Source: Humulus lupulus
Taxonomy: Eukaryota > Streptophyta > Magnoliopsida > Rosales > Cannabaceae
NCBI RefSeq assembly: GCF_963169125.1
Contig: NC_084794.1
Span: 113,002,358-113,066,357, forward strand
Direction: 5' to 3'
DNA: 64,000 nucleotides
Under the pieces are notes generated by a model that saw only the letters and a list, made by a program, of their open reading frames with translations, ran no database searches and was not told where the DNA came from. Below are positions 18,555 to 31,775 of the stretch, piece after piece; the first letter of the stretch is position 1, and each line of letters begins with the position of its first letter. Made by a program: the position numbers and the translations under genes.

Positions 18555-20759
18555 ATTGCTTATAGAGCGTTCTATGAATTCAAGAGTGGAATTCTGAGTC
18601 TTTAGTGGAGTCATGAATAATTAATAAGTTAGTAAATTTATTTGTTAGATTTATGATAACTTATTAGAGCTTGATTTCATAGGCCTATGGTCCCCACTGT
18701 ACCTTGGATAAAATCATCTAGATAGTCTCAATTAATTGATTTAAATCTCAATTAGAATTATCAACGTTGACTAGGTCAATTTTGGATAGTTTCACAAAGC
18801 TATGTAATTTAGAGAAGAAAATGGAAATTAGGGCAGATTTATTAAATAAAATAAATTGGTATCTAAATTAATAAATAAGTTTAAATCAAGGTTCAAATTA
18901 TAAATAATTAATTTGATAAAAGATTTGAATAATTATTTAATTAATTAATCAATAGAAAATAATGCAGACCTTGATTTTAAGTCCAATGTGCTTATAATTA
19001 AATGGGAAATTTCATGGGCCTAAAGTTGTAACGACCCAAAATCCCTAATGTGGTTTATGCCTAGATTAGGGGGACAGGAGGGCCATAATTGATTTATTAT
19101 GCCATTAAATGATTATATGCATGCATGTGGGTCCACTTTTCATTGTAAGGGTATTTTGGTAATTTGGCCCGTTGAGGGCATATTTGTATATTTTCATGCA
19201 TGTTTATGACTTGTGGACGAGACCATATTTTAATGTGGATTTTTTCAAGCTATTCGGCATGAGTCGATCTTAGAATGTAAAGTAGCGGTTTGGTCATAAC
19301 GGGATTAATTTCTGGGCTCAGGGTGAGTCTCGGGTAATTTGATGATTAGTACATTACCGGGAATTAAAGGGTAATGGGAAATGATTTATTAATTATTGGA
19401 GAATATTGGGAATAATATGAATTGGGGGACGTTAATTATGATTAATAGGATTAGAGGAGGAGTGACATTTTTGCCCTTGATGGCTGTTAAGGAAATAATT
19501 AGGCTTGGGGGTATTTTGGTCTTTTGACCAAGGGTTATATGCTTAAGTTAGAAGGCTGTAGATGAAATAAGGCAGCAAAAATAGAGTTCTTCTTCCTCTT
19601 CCCCGATCATCTCCTTCTCTCTTTTCCTTTGAATTTTTGAAGCTTAGTTTGAGGGTTCAAGCTTGGGAGTTAAGGCTTGAGGTTCTAGGTTAGTGGTCAG
19701 CCATTGAAGGGGATTCAAACCTGAGTTTAAGGTAAGGTTTCAGCTATCATTTTTCTGGTTTTGCTTTGTTTTGAAGTTAGTTTTTGAGCTAGAACTTTTG
19801 ATAATAGAAGTGGTTATTTGAGGTGGTTTTAAATGGTTTAAAGCTTAGATTTTGTTGGTTGACTAATGGGTAAGTTGTGGTAATGCTTGGGTGTGATTTC
19901 TGAGTTGTTTGGTGAAAATTTTTGGCTGGTTTTAATGGAGAAAATGGCAGGGGTGCTGTGTTCGTGGGGTCAAGTCGCGACTTAGCCCAGGCAAGTCGCG
20001 ACCCGCCCCTGGTACCCAGCCAGAGTGCTCTCTGACTTGGGGGCGTGTCGTGGCCTGCCCCTTCCTTTTGTGCCAGGGAGGAGTTTTCAAGGGCTCAGGC
20101 TTGGAGGTTCAATTCCTAAGGCTTGGGATCGAATCTACTAACCGTGTTAATAGGATTCGAGGTCCCAGGTGAGAGGTTTAGACCATGAACCTTTTACGAT
20201 TTATTTATTAATGGAATTACATATTTGGTTGTGACTAGGTGACCGCTAAGGGACCAAAGGATTGATCGTTCTGAAAGGGTCGTTCTTTTATTATTTCATG
20301 CTCGAACCAAAGGTAAGAAATTTGCACCCAGTATGTGACATGCATGTTTATCGATGAGGCATGTTGAGTGCTCTATATGTGGACATTGATTGCATATTAA
20401 ATGCTTAGCAGTCTTTCTTACTTGTGAGTGGTACTGACTTATTAGTCAGAATCAGCAATGGTGTTCGTATTGACTGTGAAGTTGTGACTTATTAGTCAAG
20501 TTTGGCAGTGGTACTGAGCACTAGTCGCATGGAATTGACCTATGAGTCAAGAACGGTATTAGAGTGTTTAAGGTAAGCCGAAAAGATTAGATCTAACCGA
20601 CATAAGCATTATCAACATAAGTATGAAATGCTTGACCGACCTTAAGTTTGATGAAAACAAAAGCGCTTGTCTAGTCTAAAGGCTAGTTACTTAGAGCCAG
20701 AGCCAAAAGGCTAAGGTGACTGTAACGTCACATGGCTTAGGGTGTGGAGCCCAAGTTCA

Positions 20760-22598
20760 TGTTGGGGTTTTATGCCCTAATTAAAACCTATTATTTGTAA
20801 TCTCATTTTATTATCAATAAAAGAATAGAAATCATTTCTTCACATGGTCAATCACTTTGCTCACATGTTTTATTTTCATGATTATTTGTTTAATATAAAC
20901 TTCTATTAAATCCTGAGCATATAGCTAATCTTATTTATAGTGACGTAATCACAGTGGCATATAAATATGATTATATGTTCAAAATAAGTTAGTCCTAAGA
21001 TTAGTCAGTGCACAGGATTTACACTGACTTGCCAATCTACGATATGATCTACTTACACATTACAGTATTATGTTCTTTCCAAAACATTAGAAAAGTAGAT
21101 AAGATCAGGTGTATTTGTTACATCGGACTGGAACGATATAGACAGTTGATAAGATAAGTAAACACACCGTTATTATCTATTCTAGTCATATCATATAGTT
21201 GAACATAGGTCAATTCAATATCAATTCTGAGTGGTTAGTATTCTAACTGATTGTATTATTTGAGTTCTTTGACTTGTTTGTTACCAGCTTACCCTACAGA
21301 CTAGCCCATACTTACATCTTGGGAACTCGGTAGTATAATAGAGTGGGCGTGTTAATCATAGATATGAACATCTATAGCATCTAATGAAGAAGTGAAACGA
21401 TGGTTTCCTTTTAGTTTGGTTCAAGGTGTTAAATGATAGAAATCTCATTTTAGTAATTAAATTAGTTTACTGAAATATCATTTACAAGGAACTAAGTATT
21501 TTAAGGATAAAATACAATGAGGGGTAAAATGGTATTTTAGTCCTATCTCATTGTAGACCGTCTATAGAGGATTAAGTGACAATTATGGTTATAACAATGG
21601 ATAATTAATAGCGTATCTATATTTGTTATATCGTGTTCTATGAATTCAAGAGTGCAATTCTGAGTCTATAGTGGAGTCACGAGGAATTAATATGTTAGTA
21701 AATTTATTTGTTAGATTTATGATAACTTATTGGAGCTTGATTTCATAGGCCCATGGTCCCCATTGTACCTTGGATAAAATTATCTAGATAGTCTCAATTA
21801 ATTGATTTAACTATCAATTAGAATTATCAAAGTTGACTAGGTCAATTTTGGATAGTTTCACAGAGTTATGTAATTTAGAGAAGAAAAGAGAAATCATGGC
21901 AGATTTATTAATTAAAATAAATTGGTATCTAAATTAATAAGTAAGTTTAAATCAAGGTTCAGATTATAAATAATTAATTTGATAAATGATTTAAATAATT
22001 ATTTAATTAATTAAATCAATAGAAAATAATATAGGTCTTGTTTTTAAGTCCAATGAGCTTATAATCAAATAAGAAATTTCACAGGCCTAAAGCCCATGAT
22101 AATTTCAACCTAGGGCTTTAACATGACTATTATTTTATTGATTAAATTAAATGGCCTAATTGAGTCTATAAAATGAATGCTTAGAGAGAAGTCAAAACAT
22201 AAGTTTAATCACTGGTTTTTTGATAGTTTTAGATTCTCTCTAAACACTAGTCAGTTTTTAAGCCTCTTTGTTATTTTCTCTTCTTCTCTCTATATCTATC
22301 TCATGTGTTGAGAATTGCCCACACTAGTCTTAGTGATTCTAAGGATACATTGGAAGACTGTGAAAAAATTAGAAGAACAGTTCAGTTTTTTGATAATACT
22401 CTGCTACAGAAAGGATACAAGAATTAGAGAAACTGAAGGAATGACTTATTCATTCCGCTGCGTATACTGTAAGTATTCTAATCATTATTTCTCTTTGAAT
22501 TCAATTTTAGAAACATGTTCTAGGTTATCTCATATTAATTTGTTTAATATTAGATCTACATGAAAATATATAAAGATCATGTATAAGTTTTTCAAACA
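20760..22598 (+). repeat. Copia 5' LTR, 1839 bp
   Basis: TGTTGGGGTTTTATGCCC to TTTTTCAAACA. It is collinear with the 3' LTR, with scattered substitutions and small indels. A TATA box (TATAAAAT, 22167-22174) lies about 425 bp before the end. The small open frame at 22315-22563 recurs in the 3' LTR because the LTRs are copies and is not counted as a gene. Confidence 0.97.
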
Positions 22599-22600
22599 AC

Positions 22601-22612
22601 TGGCCTCAGAGT
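22601..22612 (+). promoter_or_regulatory. Copia primer-binding site
   Basis: TGGCCTCAGAGT starts two bases after the LTR and matches the initiator-Met tRNA complement TGGTATCAGAGC at 9 of 12 positions (TGG, TCAGAG). It is a degenerate copy. Confidence 0.7.
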
Positions 22613-24882
22613 CTTTGGTAATATTCATTTTCATGCATGAACATGTTTAAAGTTGAATTATTTGATATGTTTGAATAATTGGATGATTTTCATGTTTTTA
22701 TGAAGCATGTTGATTTTATGTGATTATTATCAATTTTTAGGTTATTTTGTTGTGTTTTCTATGCTATTAATTTTTATATATGCTTTATTTTGTTTAAAAC
22801 ATGTTAAAAATTAATTAGAAAATAGTTTTGGTTTAAAAAATTGCACAAATTTTTTTTTTTCAAAAATTAAATCAATTTGAAAATTTAAAAAAAATTAAAA
22901 TTGTGGAAATTTATTATTTATAATCAAAGCCAAAAATATCAATTTGTTTTTGTATTTATTTTTTAAAAAAATAAGATATTTTTGTTAGTTGAGATTTAAA
23001 TAATTAGATATTTTCTACAAAGATTCAAATTTAAATTTAAAAATAGACTAACAACTTAATTTTAAATCGTTTAATATATTAAAATATTATAATTATGATA
23101 TCAGATATTTAAGATATTTTCTTTTAAATTCTTGATATTTTTATTAAATCTTTATTTGAAAATATAAATATCTTTATTTGAAAATATAAATATCTTTTTA
23201 TTCAAATTTCAAATAATTTAAATATTGTTAGTTAGATATTTTTATGGATATTTGAATTTGTTTAACTATATTGAGATATTTTAGGATTGTTATAACTATT
23301 TATATTTTATTTTATTTTTTAATGGCTAAAATATTAGCTAATAGTTATAACAACACAATATATTTTGGAAAATAGTTAAGATATTGATTTTAAAATTTAA
23401 TATTGGTTAAATTTTGAAAAATATCAATTTTTTCAACCAATTAATAAAATATTTTTTTAATTAATGGGATTTAAATTAACTTTGGTTAATTGTTGATAAA
23501 TCCTATTTAAATTAAATTAATATTTTTTTTCAAACTAACCTAACACTAAGTTGATTGTTGATTGTTGATAAATGAAATTTAAATTAACTATTGTTAATTG
23601 TTGATAAATTTAATTTAAATTGACTTATTTTTGTAAAATTTTTATTAATTTTATTTTTTGATAAATTCTAGATAATTAATTGTGGTATTTTTGCATAAAT
23701 TCATAAAATTGCTCATATAGTAATATGATTAGGTCCATTCAATTATAACATGTCTATTTGCACTATATGTGGTATTTTTGCAATTGGGCTTAGATGCATA
23801 TAGTGGCCCATATGTTTGTTAGATATATGGATTTTGTCAAATATATTATTCATAAAATGATAGGTTTTATTTGGGCCCATTAGAAAATGTAAAGTTTAAA
23901 TTCCTCTCTTGTGGGTGATTCCACTTGCGAAGGCCTATTTGCTTTGCATGACTATAGTGAGCCTAATCAATTAATAACAATTAATAAAACGAATGTTTAA
24001 ATTCCCGTCTTTTGGACCTTGTATGGAAGATTGGGGGCCTTTGTAGTGGGAACGATATACTGGACCTAGCCCTCCTCCATACAAGCCCAATTGTTAAGGC
24101 CCATTTACTTGAGTTGGACTTAATTCTATAGGTTCATTATATTAGTTAAACATAAATATTGATTAGCAACAAATTAATTCTAAATTAATTGGATTTGTTT
24201 CAATATGACACTTTAGAATTAATAGGAAATTATAGGACTTTGGTTTTAAAAAATTTAATCTGTTTAATTTTTTTTTGGAAAACCATAGTCATTAATTTTC
24301 TAAAAGTAAATAATAAAAATACTATTTTTAATTTTATAATGAGCTTATTTTAAGAATTTTATTCGATCTCCATCGTTGGTTTAACATAGTCAATAGCTTA
24401 ATGGGGCCTCGATGCACTTTGATTCGTCCCCCTACGAAGGTGTTCATTAGTTATTTTGACAAGGTTAGATTTCGAAAGATAGATAATTATAGGTCAAATT
24501 CTACTAGACTCACCCCTACGGTGACTACTTGGACTAAATCTATGATTATTGAAATCGTGGGTCTAGCTCATAAAATAAGAGATTTTGTTTTCTTATTTTG
24601 ATCAAATAGTAGGTTGTTAATAGTGGTGTCCATTATTAAATGAGTTTACAACTCTATTTAACTAGTGGTATTTTTGACTCTCACCAACCGGGACAAGGAT
24701 GTCATAGATTAGTTAAAAATCTAAAGAAATATAGATATGATTATTTTTGGTATTTTTTCTCATATCTTACATATTTTTGGTATATGTTGGGCTATTTCTT
24801 GAAATATGTGTGAATAGAAGTTTTATTGAGAAAATGTGATTGATTTCTATTTTATTGATAATTTGTAGTTTTAAGTTAAGTA
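22613..24882 (+). other. Long AT-rich untranslated leader of the copia element
   Basis: About 2.3 kb between the primer site and gag, extremely rich in A/T homopolymers and imperfect direct repeats (for example ATATAAATATCTTTATTTGA near 23161-23200). No gene was found; the open frame at 24401-24601 shows no known domain. Confidence 0.7.
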
Positions 24883-25480
24883 GTGTCTACTCCCATCCTT
24901 TCTCAACTTTCGAAGGAGAAACTCATTGGAGAAAACTTCCTTAATTGGAAGGAGAATATCAACATAGAGTTGATTGATGACAACTCTGAATTAGTCATGA
25001 TTAAGGAATCCCCAGAACGAGCACCGTGTCCGCATGTTAGTGATGGCATCATCAATGCTTGTGACGGTATTGTAAATGCCTGGACAACACCGTCTCCGCA
25101 CATACGTGATGACACCGTGAATGCTCGAATAACACCGTGTCTGCACATTCGTGATCAACTCAACTATGGTCTGACGCAGCTCATGAATGAGCTTCAGATT
25201 ATTGAGCCTATCATGGGTGGACCTAGTAAAGGAGGAGAAAATAAGACAATTGTTGTTGCTGCTGATCCAGCTAAGGCTGAAGCTAACCAAGCTTCATCTT
25301 CGAAAGCTGGAAACAAGAGGAAGAATGGACAAAACAACAACCCCAAGCCTGTAAAGGCTGCAAAGATGAGTTACACAACCAAGTGCACAGACGCCTAAGG
25401 GGAAGAACAAGAAAAACAAGAAAGGTAAAGATAAGTGCTTTCACTGTAAAGAGAAGGGGCATTGGAAACGAGATTGCCCC
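24883..25480 (+). pseudogene. Copia gag with internal deletion and short repeats, plus zinc knuckle
   Basis: Starts MSTPILSQLSKEKLIGENF followed by LNWKENINIELI, a typical copia gag N-terminus. After about 45 residues the usual gag core is missing and is replaced by short tandem repeats (CACCGTGTCCGCA-type units at 25021-25160). Gag-like sequence resumes with a LTQLMNELQ segment and a lysine-rich tail ending at 25398. The zinc knuckle CFHCKEKGHWKRDC (CX2CX4HX4C, 25436-25477) is in another frame, that of pol. The copy could not form a normal nucleocapsid. Confidence 0.88.
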
Positions 25481-28400
25481 AAGTTTCTAGCAGTGAAAAA
25501 TAAAGGTAATGATTATAGTTCATTTATCTTAGAAACATGTGTTTTAGAGAATGATAAACCCGTCTGGATTATTGATTCTGGATCAACTAACCATGTTTGT
25601 AACTCTTTACAGCTTCTTGAATCATGGGAGGAAGTGAACGAAGGCGGCTTAAAGCTTAGAGTTGGGAACGGAGCGTTCGTTGCAGTAGCTAGAGGAAGAG
25701 TTTGTCTGAAGTTCGGAAATAAATTTTTAATTTTAAATGATGTATTTTTTATTCCGGATTTTAGTAGAAATTTAATTTCAGTTTCCATGTTGCAATTAGA
25801 ACGATTTGTTATGACTTTCACAAGTTTTAATATATCTATTTCTTTCAATGGATCACAATTGTGTATTGCATGTTTGGAAAACAGGCTTTATATTCTGCGA
25901 CCTAACGAACCCTTCGCTCTTAATAATGATTTATTCAAAGTAGCTAAACCTAGGACCAATAAACGTCAAAAGACCGATAACGATAATATGACGTATTTAT
26001 GGCACTTGAGACTAGGTCACATTGGCTATGATAGGATTCAAAGACTTACAAAGGACGGACCTTTGAGGGAACTCACCTTAGGTGAATTACCTGTCTGTGA
26101 ATCTTGTCTAGAAGGAAAACTGACCAAGCGTCCATTCTCTGCAAAGGGTGATAGGGCCAAAGAACCACTTGGTCTTGTGCATTCAGATGTTTGTGGACCT
26201 TTGAATGTACAAGCCAGGGGTGGTTTTGAGTATTTCGTCACTTTCATTGACGATTACTCTAGGTACTCATGTCTTTACCTAATGCATAGGAAATCAGAAA
26301 CATTTTCAAAGTTTCAGGAATTCCTAGCAATGGCTCAGAACCAATTAGGTAAAATGTTAACGATCTTGCAATCTGATAGGGGTGGAGAATATTTGGATAT
26401 GCAGTTCCAAGATCATTTAACTGAACTTGGGATTTTATCACAACTTACTGCCCCAGGTACTCCGCAACAAAATGGTGTAGCGGAACGCCGAAACATAACT
26501 TTATTGGAAATGGTTAGATGCATGCTTAGTTACTCAACTCTACCAACTTCGTTCTGGGGACATTAAATTGAAACCGCGAATGACATTCTCAATGTCGTGC
26601 CATCTAAATCAATCCCCAAAAGACCTTTAGAACGCTGGAATGGCTGTGAACCTAGTTTACGCCATTATAGAATCTGGGGGTGTCCTGCCCACATCCTGAG
26701 GAAAAAGGAGGTAAAGCTAGAACCACGAACGGTAGTTTGCATGTTTGTTGGCTATCCTAAAGGTACTCGGGGTGGACTTTTCTATAGTCATTCAGAAAAA
26801 AAGTGTTTACTTCTACAAATGCTACTTTTCTAGAAAATGACTATGTCCAGAACTTTAAACCTCGTAGCAATGTAGTTTTAGAGGAGATGGTTAAAGAATT
26901 GACTCCAACCAATGTTCCATCGTCATCAACGCGAGTTGATGATGAAATTCCCACTCTTCATGTCCAACCGACGCAAGTCGATTTAAATGAAGAAATTACC
27001 ATTATTCCTGAGCAAACAGTCATGGAGCCTCGTCGTAGTGGGAGGGTTTCTAGAAACCCAGTTCACTATGGTTTGGATGGTGAAACCAATATGGTTGTTG
27101 GTGACACTAGTGATGATGATCCATTGTCTTTCAAATAGGCAATGGCTAGCCCTGAAAAGGAACTATGGCTCGAAGCCATGAAACATGAAATGGAGTCCAT
27201 GTACTCAAATTCCGTTTGGGATATTTTGGAAGCACCTAGTGATTTTAGGGCCATTGGGTGCAAGTGGATCTACAAGAAGAAACGAGGTGTTGATGGAAAT
27301 ATCAAGACTTATAAAGCTCGATTAGTGGCAAAGGGTTATACCCAAAGAGAAGGCATGGACTATGAGGAAACTTTTAGTCCGGTAGCCATGCTCAAATCCA
27401 TTCGCATCCTCCTATCCATAGCAACCGCTCTCGACTATGAGATCTGGAAAATGGATGTCAAGATAGCTTTTCTTAATGGAAAGCTTGATGAAGTCATTTA
27501 TATGGATTAGGCAGAAGGATTTAAAGTAGCTGAACAAGAAGGAAAAGTTTGCAAGTTGAATAAGTCCACGTATGGACTTAAGCAAGCTTCTCGTTCCTGG
27601 AATCTTAGGTTTGATGAAATAATCAAAACCTATGGCTTTGAAAAAAATATTGATGAGCCTTGTGTTTACCAACTGAAGGCAAATCAAATAGTGGTATTCC
27701 TGGTTCTTTATGTAGATGATATCTTACTCATTGGAAACAATGTTAAGAAATTATCAGATGTGAAGAATTGGCTAAGCACTCAATTCCAGATGAAGGATTT
27801 GGGTGAAGCGAGTTATGTTCTAGGTATCCAGATCATCAGGGATAGAAAGAACAGACTCTTAGCTCTATCTCAAGCAGCTTACATAGATAAAGTGCTTGAA
27901 CGTTTCTCAATGACAAATTCCAAGAAAAGACGTCTACCATCCCGCCATGGAATTCATATTTCAAAGAAGCAGTCTCCCCAGACTCCTGAAGAGGAAGATG
28001 CAATGAGAAAAGTTCCTTACGCATCTGCAATTGGAAGTCTGATGTATGCCATGTTGTGTACTAGACCAGACATCTGCTATGCAGTGGTAGTAGGAGCAGG
28101 TATCAGTCAAACCCAAGACTGGAACATTGGATAGTAGTTAAGCATATCCTGAAGTATTTAAGACGGACTAGGGATTATATGTTAGTCTACAAGGGTGGTG
28201 TTCTGAACCCTGTAAGCTACACGAATTCAAATTTTCAAACTGATGTCGATGACAGGAAGTCTACTTCTGGAATGGTGTTTACACTTAGGGATGGAGCTGT
28301 GATATGGAGAAGCGTAAAGCAGTCTGCAATCTCAGATTCCACCATGGAGGCTGAGTACATAGCTGCGTCTGAATCAGCTAAGGAAATAACCTGGCTAAAG

Positions 28401-28688
28401 AAGTTCTATTCAGATCTTGGTGTTATTCCAGAAATGGATAAATCGCTTGTGTTGTTTTGTGACAATACAGGAGCGATAGCCAACTCGAAAGAACCTCGAA
28501 GTCACAAGAGAAGTAAGCGTATAGAAAGGAAGTATCACATTATTCGAGAATATGTGGCCAGGGGAGATGTGAAGGTTATGAAGATTGCAACTGAAGACAA
28601 TCTTGCAGATCCATTTACAAAGACACTACCAGAAGCTACATTTGATAAGCATATAAAGGAAATGAGATTAGTAGAATTAATGCATTAG
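25481..28688 (+). pseudogene. Copia pol: protease, integrase, reverse transcriptase, RNase H, broken
   Basis: Protease motif WIIDSGSTNHVC lies near 25565. The pre-integrase zinc region has HLRLGHIGYDRIQ and CESCLEGKLTKRPF. The integrase core has LVHSDVCGPL, FIDDYSRY, LQSDRGGEY and a PQQNGVAERRN segment. A stop at 26564 follows, then a frameshift near 26800 in an A-rich run. Stops at 27136 and 27508 interrupt a frame carrying reverse transcriptase (CKWIYKKKRGVDGNI, YKARLVAKGYTQ, MDVKIAFLNG, catalytic YVDD at 27709-27720, QFQMKDLGEASYVLGI). After another frameshift near 28100, RNase H follows (DDRKSTSGMVF, DSTMEAEYIAASESA, LFCDNTGAIA, DNLADPFTK) to the stop at 28686-28688. The catalytic residues visible are intact, but three stops and at least two frameshifts inactivate the polyprotein. 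Confidence 0.94.
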
Positions 28689-28712
28689 TTTCAATTAGTG
28701 CAAGTGGGAGTT

Positions 28713-30563
28713 TGTTGGGCTTTTATGCCCTAATTAAAACCCAAATTATTTGTAATCTCATTTTATTATCAATAAAAGAATAGAAATCATTTTTTGACTT
28801 GGTCAATCACTTTGCTCACATGTTTTATTTTCATGATTATTTGTTTAATATAAACTTCTATTAAATCCCGAGCATATAGCTAATCTTATTTATAGTGACG
28901 TAATCACAGTTGAATATAAATATGATTATATGTTCAAAATAAGTTAGTCCTAAGATTAGTCAGTGCACAGGATTTACACTAACTTGCCAATCTACGATAT
29001 GATCTACTTACACATTACAATGTTATGTTCTTTCCAGAACATTAGCAAAGTAGATAAGATTAGATGTATTTGTTACATCGGACTAGACCGATATTGACAG
29101 TTGATAAGATAAGTAAACATACCGTTATTATCTATTCTAGTCATATCATATAGTTGACCATAGGTCAATTCAATCTCAATTCTGAGTGGTTAGTATTCTA
29201 ACTGATTGTATTATTTGAGTTCTTTGACTTGTTCGTTACCATCTTACCCTACGGACTAGCCCATACTTACATCTTGGGAACTTGGTAGTATAGTTGAGTG
29301 GGATTGTTAATCATAGATATGAACATCTATAGCTTCTGATGAAGAAGTGAAATGATGGTTTCCTTTTAGTTTGGTTCAATGTGTTAAATGATAGAAATCT
29401 CATTTCAGTAATTAAATTAGTTTACTGAAATATCATATACAAGGAACTAAGTGTTTTAAGGATAAAATACAATGAGGGGTAAAACGGTATTTTAGTCCTA
29501 TCTCATTGTAGACCGTCTATAGAGGATTGAGTGACAATTATGGTTGTAACAATGCATACTTAATAGTGTATCTATATTTGTTATAGAGTGTTCTATGAAT
29601 TCAAGAGTGCAATTCCGAGTCTATAGTGGAGTTATGAGGAATTAATAAGTTAGTAAATTTATTTGTTAGATTTATGATAGCTTATTGGAGCTTGATTTCA
29701 TAGACCCATGGTCCCCATTGTACCTTGGATAAAATCATCTAGATAGTCTCAATTAATTGATTTAAATATATCAATTAGAATTATCAAAGTTGACCAAGTC
29801 AATTTTGGATAGTTTCACATAGTTATGTAATTTAGAGAAGAAAAGAGAAATCATGGTAGATTTATTAATTAAGATAAGTTGGTATCTAAATTAATAAATA
29901 AGTTTAAATCAAGGTTCAAATTATAAATAATTAATTTGATAAAAGATTTAAATAATTATTTAATTAATTAAATCAATAGAAAATAATACAAGCCTTGTTT
30001 TTAAGTCCAATGGGCTTATAATCAAATGGGAAATTTCACGGGCCTAAAGCCCATGATAATTTCAACCTAGGGCTTTAAAATGGCTATTATTTTATTGATT
30101 TTTTAATTAAATTAAATGGCCTAATTGAGTCTATAAAATGAATGCTTAGAGAGAAGTCAAAACATAAGTTTAATCACTGGTTTTCTGATAGTTTTAGATT
30201 CTCTCTAAACACAAGTCATTTTCTAAGCCTCTTTGTTATTTTCTCTTCTTCTCTCTATATCTATCTCATGTGTTGAGAATTGACCACACTAGTCTAGGTG
30301 ATTCTAAGGATACATTGGAAGACTGTAAAGAAATTAGAAGAACGGTTCAGTTTCTTGATAATACTCTACGACAGAAAGGATACAAAAGTTAGAGAAAGTG
30401 AAGGAAGGACTTATTCATTCCGCTGCGTATACTGTAAGTATTCTAATCATTATTTCTCTTTGAATTCAATTTTAGAAATATGTTCTAGGTTGTTTCATAT
30501 TAATTTGTTTAATATTAGATCTACATGAAAATAAATAAAGATCATTTATAAGTTTTTCAAACA
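28713..30563 (+). repeat. Copia 3' LTR, 1851 bp
   Basis: TGTTGGGCTTTTATGCCC to TTTTTCAAACA, preceded by the purine-rich AAGTGGGAG (28702-28710) that serves as polypurine tract. Followed by TSD copy GTTCA. Confidence 0.97.
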
Positions 30564-31775
30564 GTTCATGACTTATTAGTTACTTATCTGATTCAAGTTT
30601 GTGACTTATTAGTTACTTATCCGGTTCAAGTTCGTGACTCCATAGTCACTTATCTGGTTAGGGTATGGAGCCCAAGTTTGTGACTCCTTAGTCACTTATC
30701 TGATTGGGCGGCAAGCCCCAGCATGATTACCAGAATCATTATTGATATTTACTTATCTGATTGGGCTGCAAGCCCAGTATGATTATCACAATCATTTATT
30801 GATATTTTATACATGCAGTAATAAGTTTTCTTGCTGAGCCTTGGCTCACGGGTGTTATGTGGTGCAGGTAAAGGGAAAGAAAAGCTCACCCAACCTTGAG
30901 TGGAGAGCTTAGGTGGCGATGTGTACATATGCGGCCGCTTGACCACCACGGCCAAGGTGATTCTCAGAGGAACTAGGGGTTAATCCTATTTTTGCCGCTT
31001 AGGTCGGCGGGTTGTAATTTTTACACTGTAATGACCATTTTGGATTGTAAATAATTTATAAACGTTTTTATGGGCCCATGTACGGTTTTATGCTTTGAAT
31101 ATAATATATCCATTCACTTTGATCAAGATTTTTTACCTTAGCCTATTAATAATACCTAGATGCATGTTTATAACCAAATGACTTGTTTAGCGAGTTAAGC
31201 ACTGTTTAAAAGTCCACAGTAACAGTCTTGGAGTAATCAAGGCGTTACAAAAGCCCATGAGAATTTTCACCTAGGGCTGATAATTGGCTATTATTTTATT
31301 ATTTGTTTAATTAAAATAAATGACCTAATTGAGTCTATAAAAATAGTGCTAAGTGAGAGTTGAAAACACTTGTTTCTGAGAAGATCAGACGATCTAGTAG
31401 GTTTTAGATTCTCTCTACAACATAAGTTATTTTCTAAGCCTCAATATTCTTTTCTCTTCTTCTCTCTGTATCTATCTCATGTGTTGAGAATTTCCCACTC
31501 TATTCTTAGTGATTCTATGGATACTTTGGAAGGCTGTGAAGAAAATTGAAGAACGGTTTAGTTTCTTGGTGATACTCTGCGACAGAAAGGATACAAGGGT
31601 TAGAGAAATTGAAGGAATGACTCAATCATTCCGCTGCACAATAATGTAAGTGTTCTTATCATTATCTCTGTATGAATTCAATTTTAGAAACATTTTATAG
31701 GTTATCTTATATTAATATGTTTAATATATGATTTACATGAAAATAAACAAGATCCTGTATAAGTTTTACCAACAG

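Larger units (their letters stand above)
20760..30563 (+). mobile_element. Complete Ty1/copia retrotransposon, 9.8 kb, defective
   Basis: Two LTRs (20760-22598 and 28713-30563) and a perfect TSD, GTTCA at 20755-20759 and 30564-30568, define the element. Internal order is primer site, a long AT-rich leader, gag, protease, integrase, reverse transcriptase, RNase H. Integrase before reverse transcriptase makes it copia. The LTR length of 1.8 kb and total length resemble the Angela-like group, but the lineage was not tested. Gag has lost most of its core and pol has several stops and frameshifts. It belongs to the same family as the outer solo LTR in which it is indirectly nested. Confidence 0.96.
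19027..31249 (+). mobile_element. Tekay-type gypsy solo LTR split by a copia element
   Basis: Pieces 19027-20759 and 30569-31249 (about 2.4 kb) have matching ends, TGTAACGACCC and AAGGCGTTACA, and a TSD AAAGT (19022-19026) / AAAGC (31250-31254) with one mismatch. The right piece carries TTGGCTCACGGGTGTTATGT and GGTGCAGGTAAAGG, shared in reverse complement with the LTRs of the chromovirus at 35141-44862, so the LTR belongs to the same group in plus orientation. It has local short repeats: GACTTATTAGT occurs several times at 20428-20500 and 30564-30700, and TCGCGAC twice at 19974-20002. No gene is present. Confidence 0.88.
4650..31775 (+). mobile_element. Outer copia solo LTR, split into four pieces by nested insertions
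   Basis: Pieces at 4650-4948, 5481-6049, 18560-19026 and 31255-31775 join into about 1.86 kb collinear with the two LTRs of the copia element at 20760-30563 (1839 and 1851 bp). The left end is TGTTGGGGTTTTATGCC and the right end is GTTTTACCAACA. Flanks are GGTCT (4645-4649) and GACCT (31776-31780), a TSD carrying two transitions. No internal region of this element remains, so it is a solo LTR left by LTR-LTR recombination. It was hit later by a small solo LTR, a Tat element and a Tekay-type LTR, and is the oldest layer of the nest. Confidence 0.9.

Noticed and set aside
22315..22563. Open frame in the copia 5' LTR, repeated at 30298-30528
   Set aside because: It recurs only because the two LTRs are copies; no domain or independent start context supports a gene.
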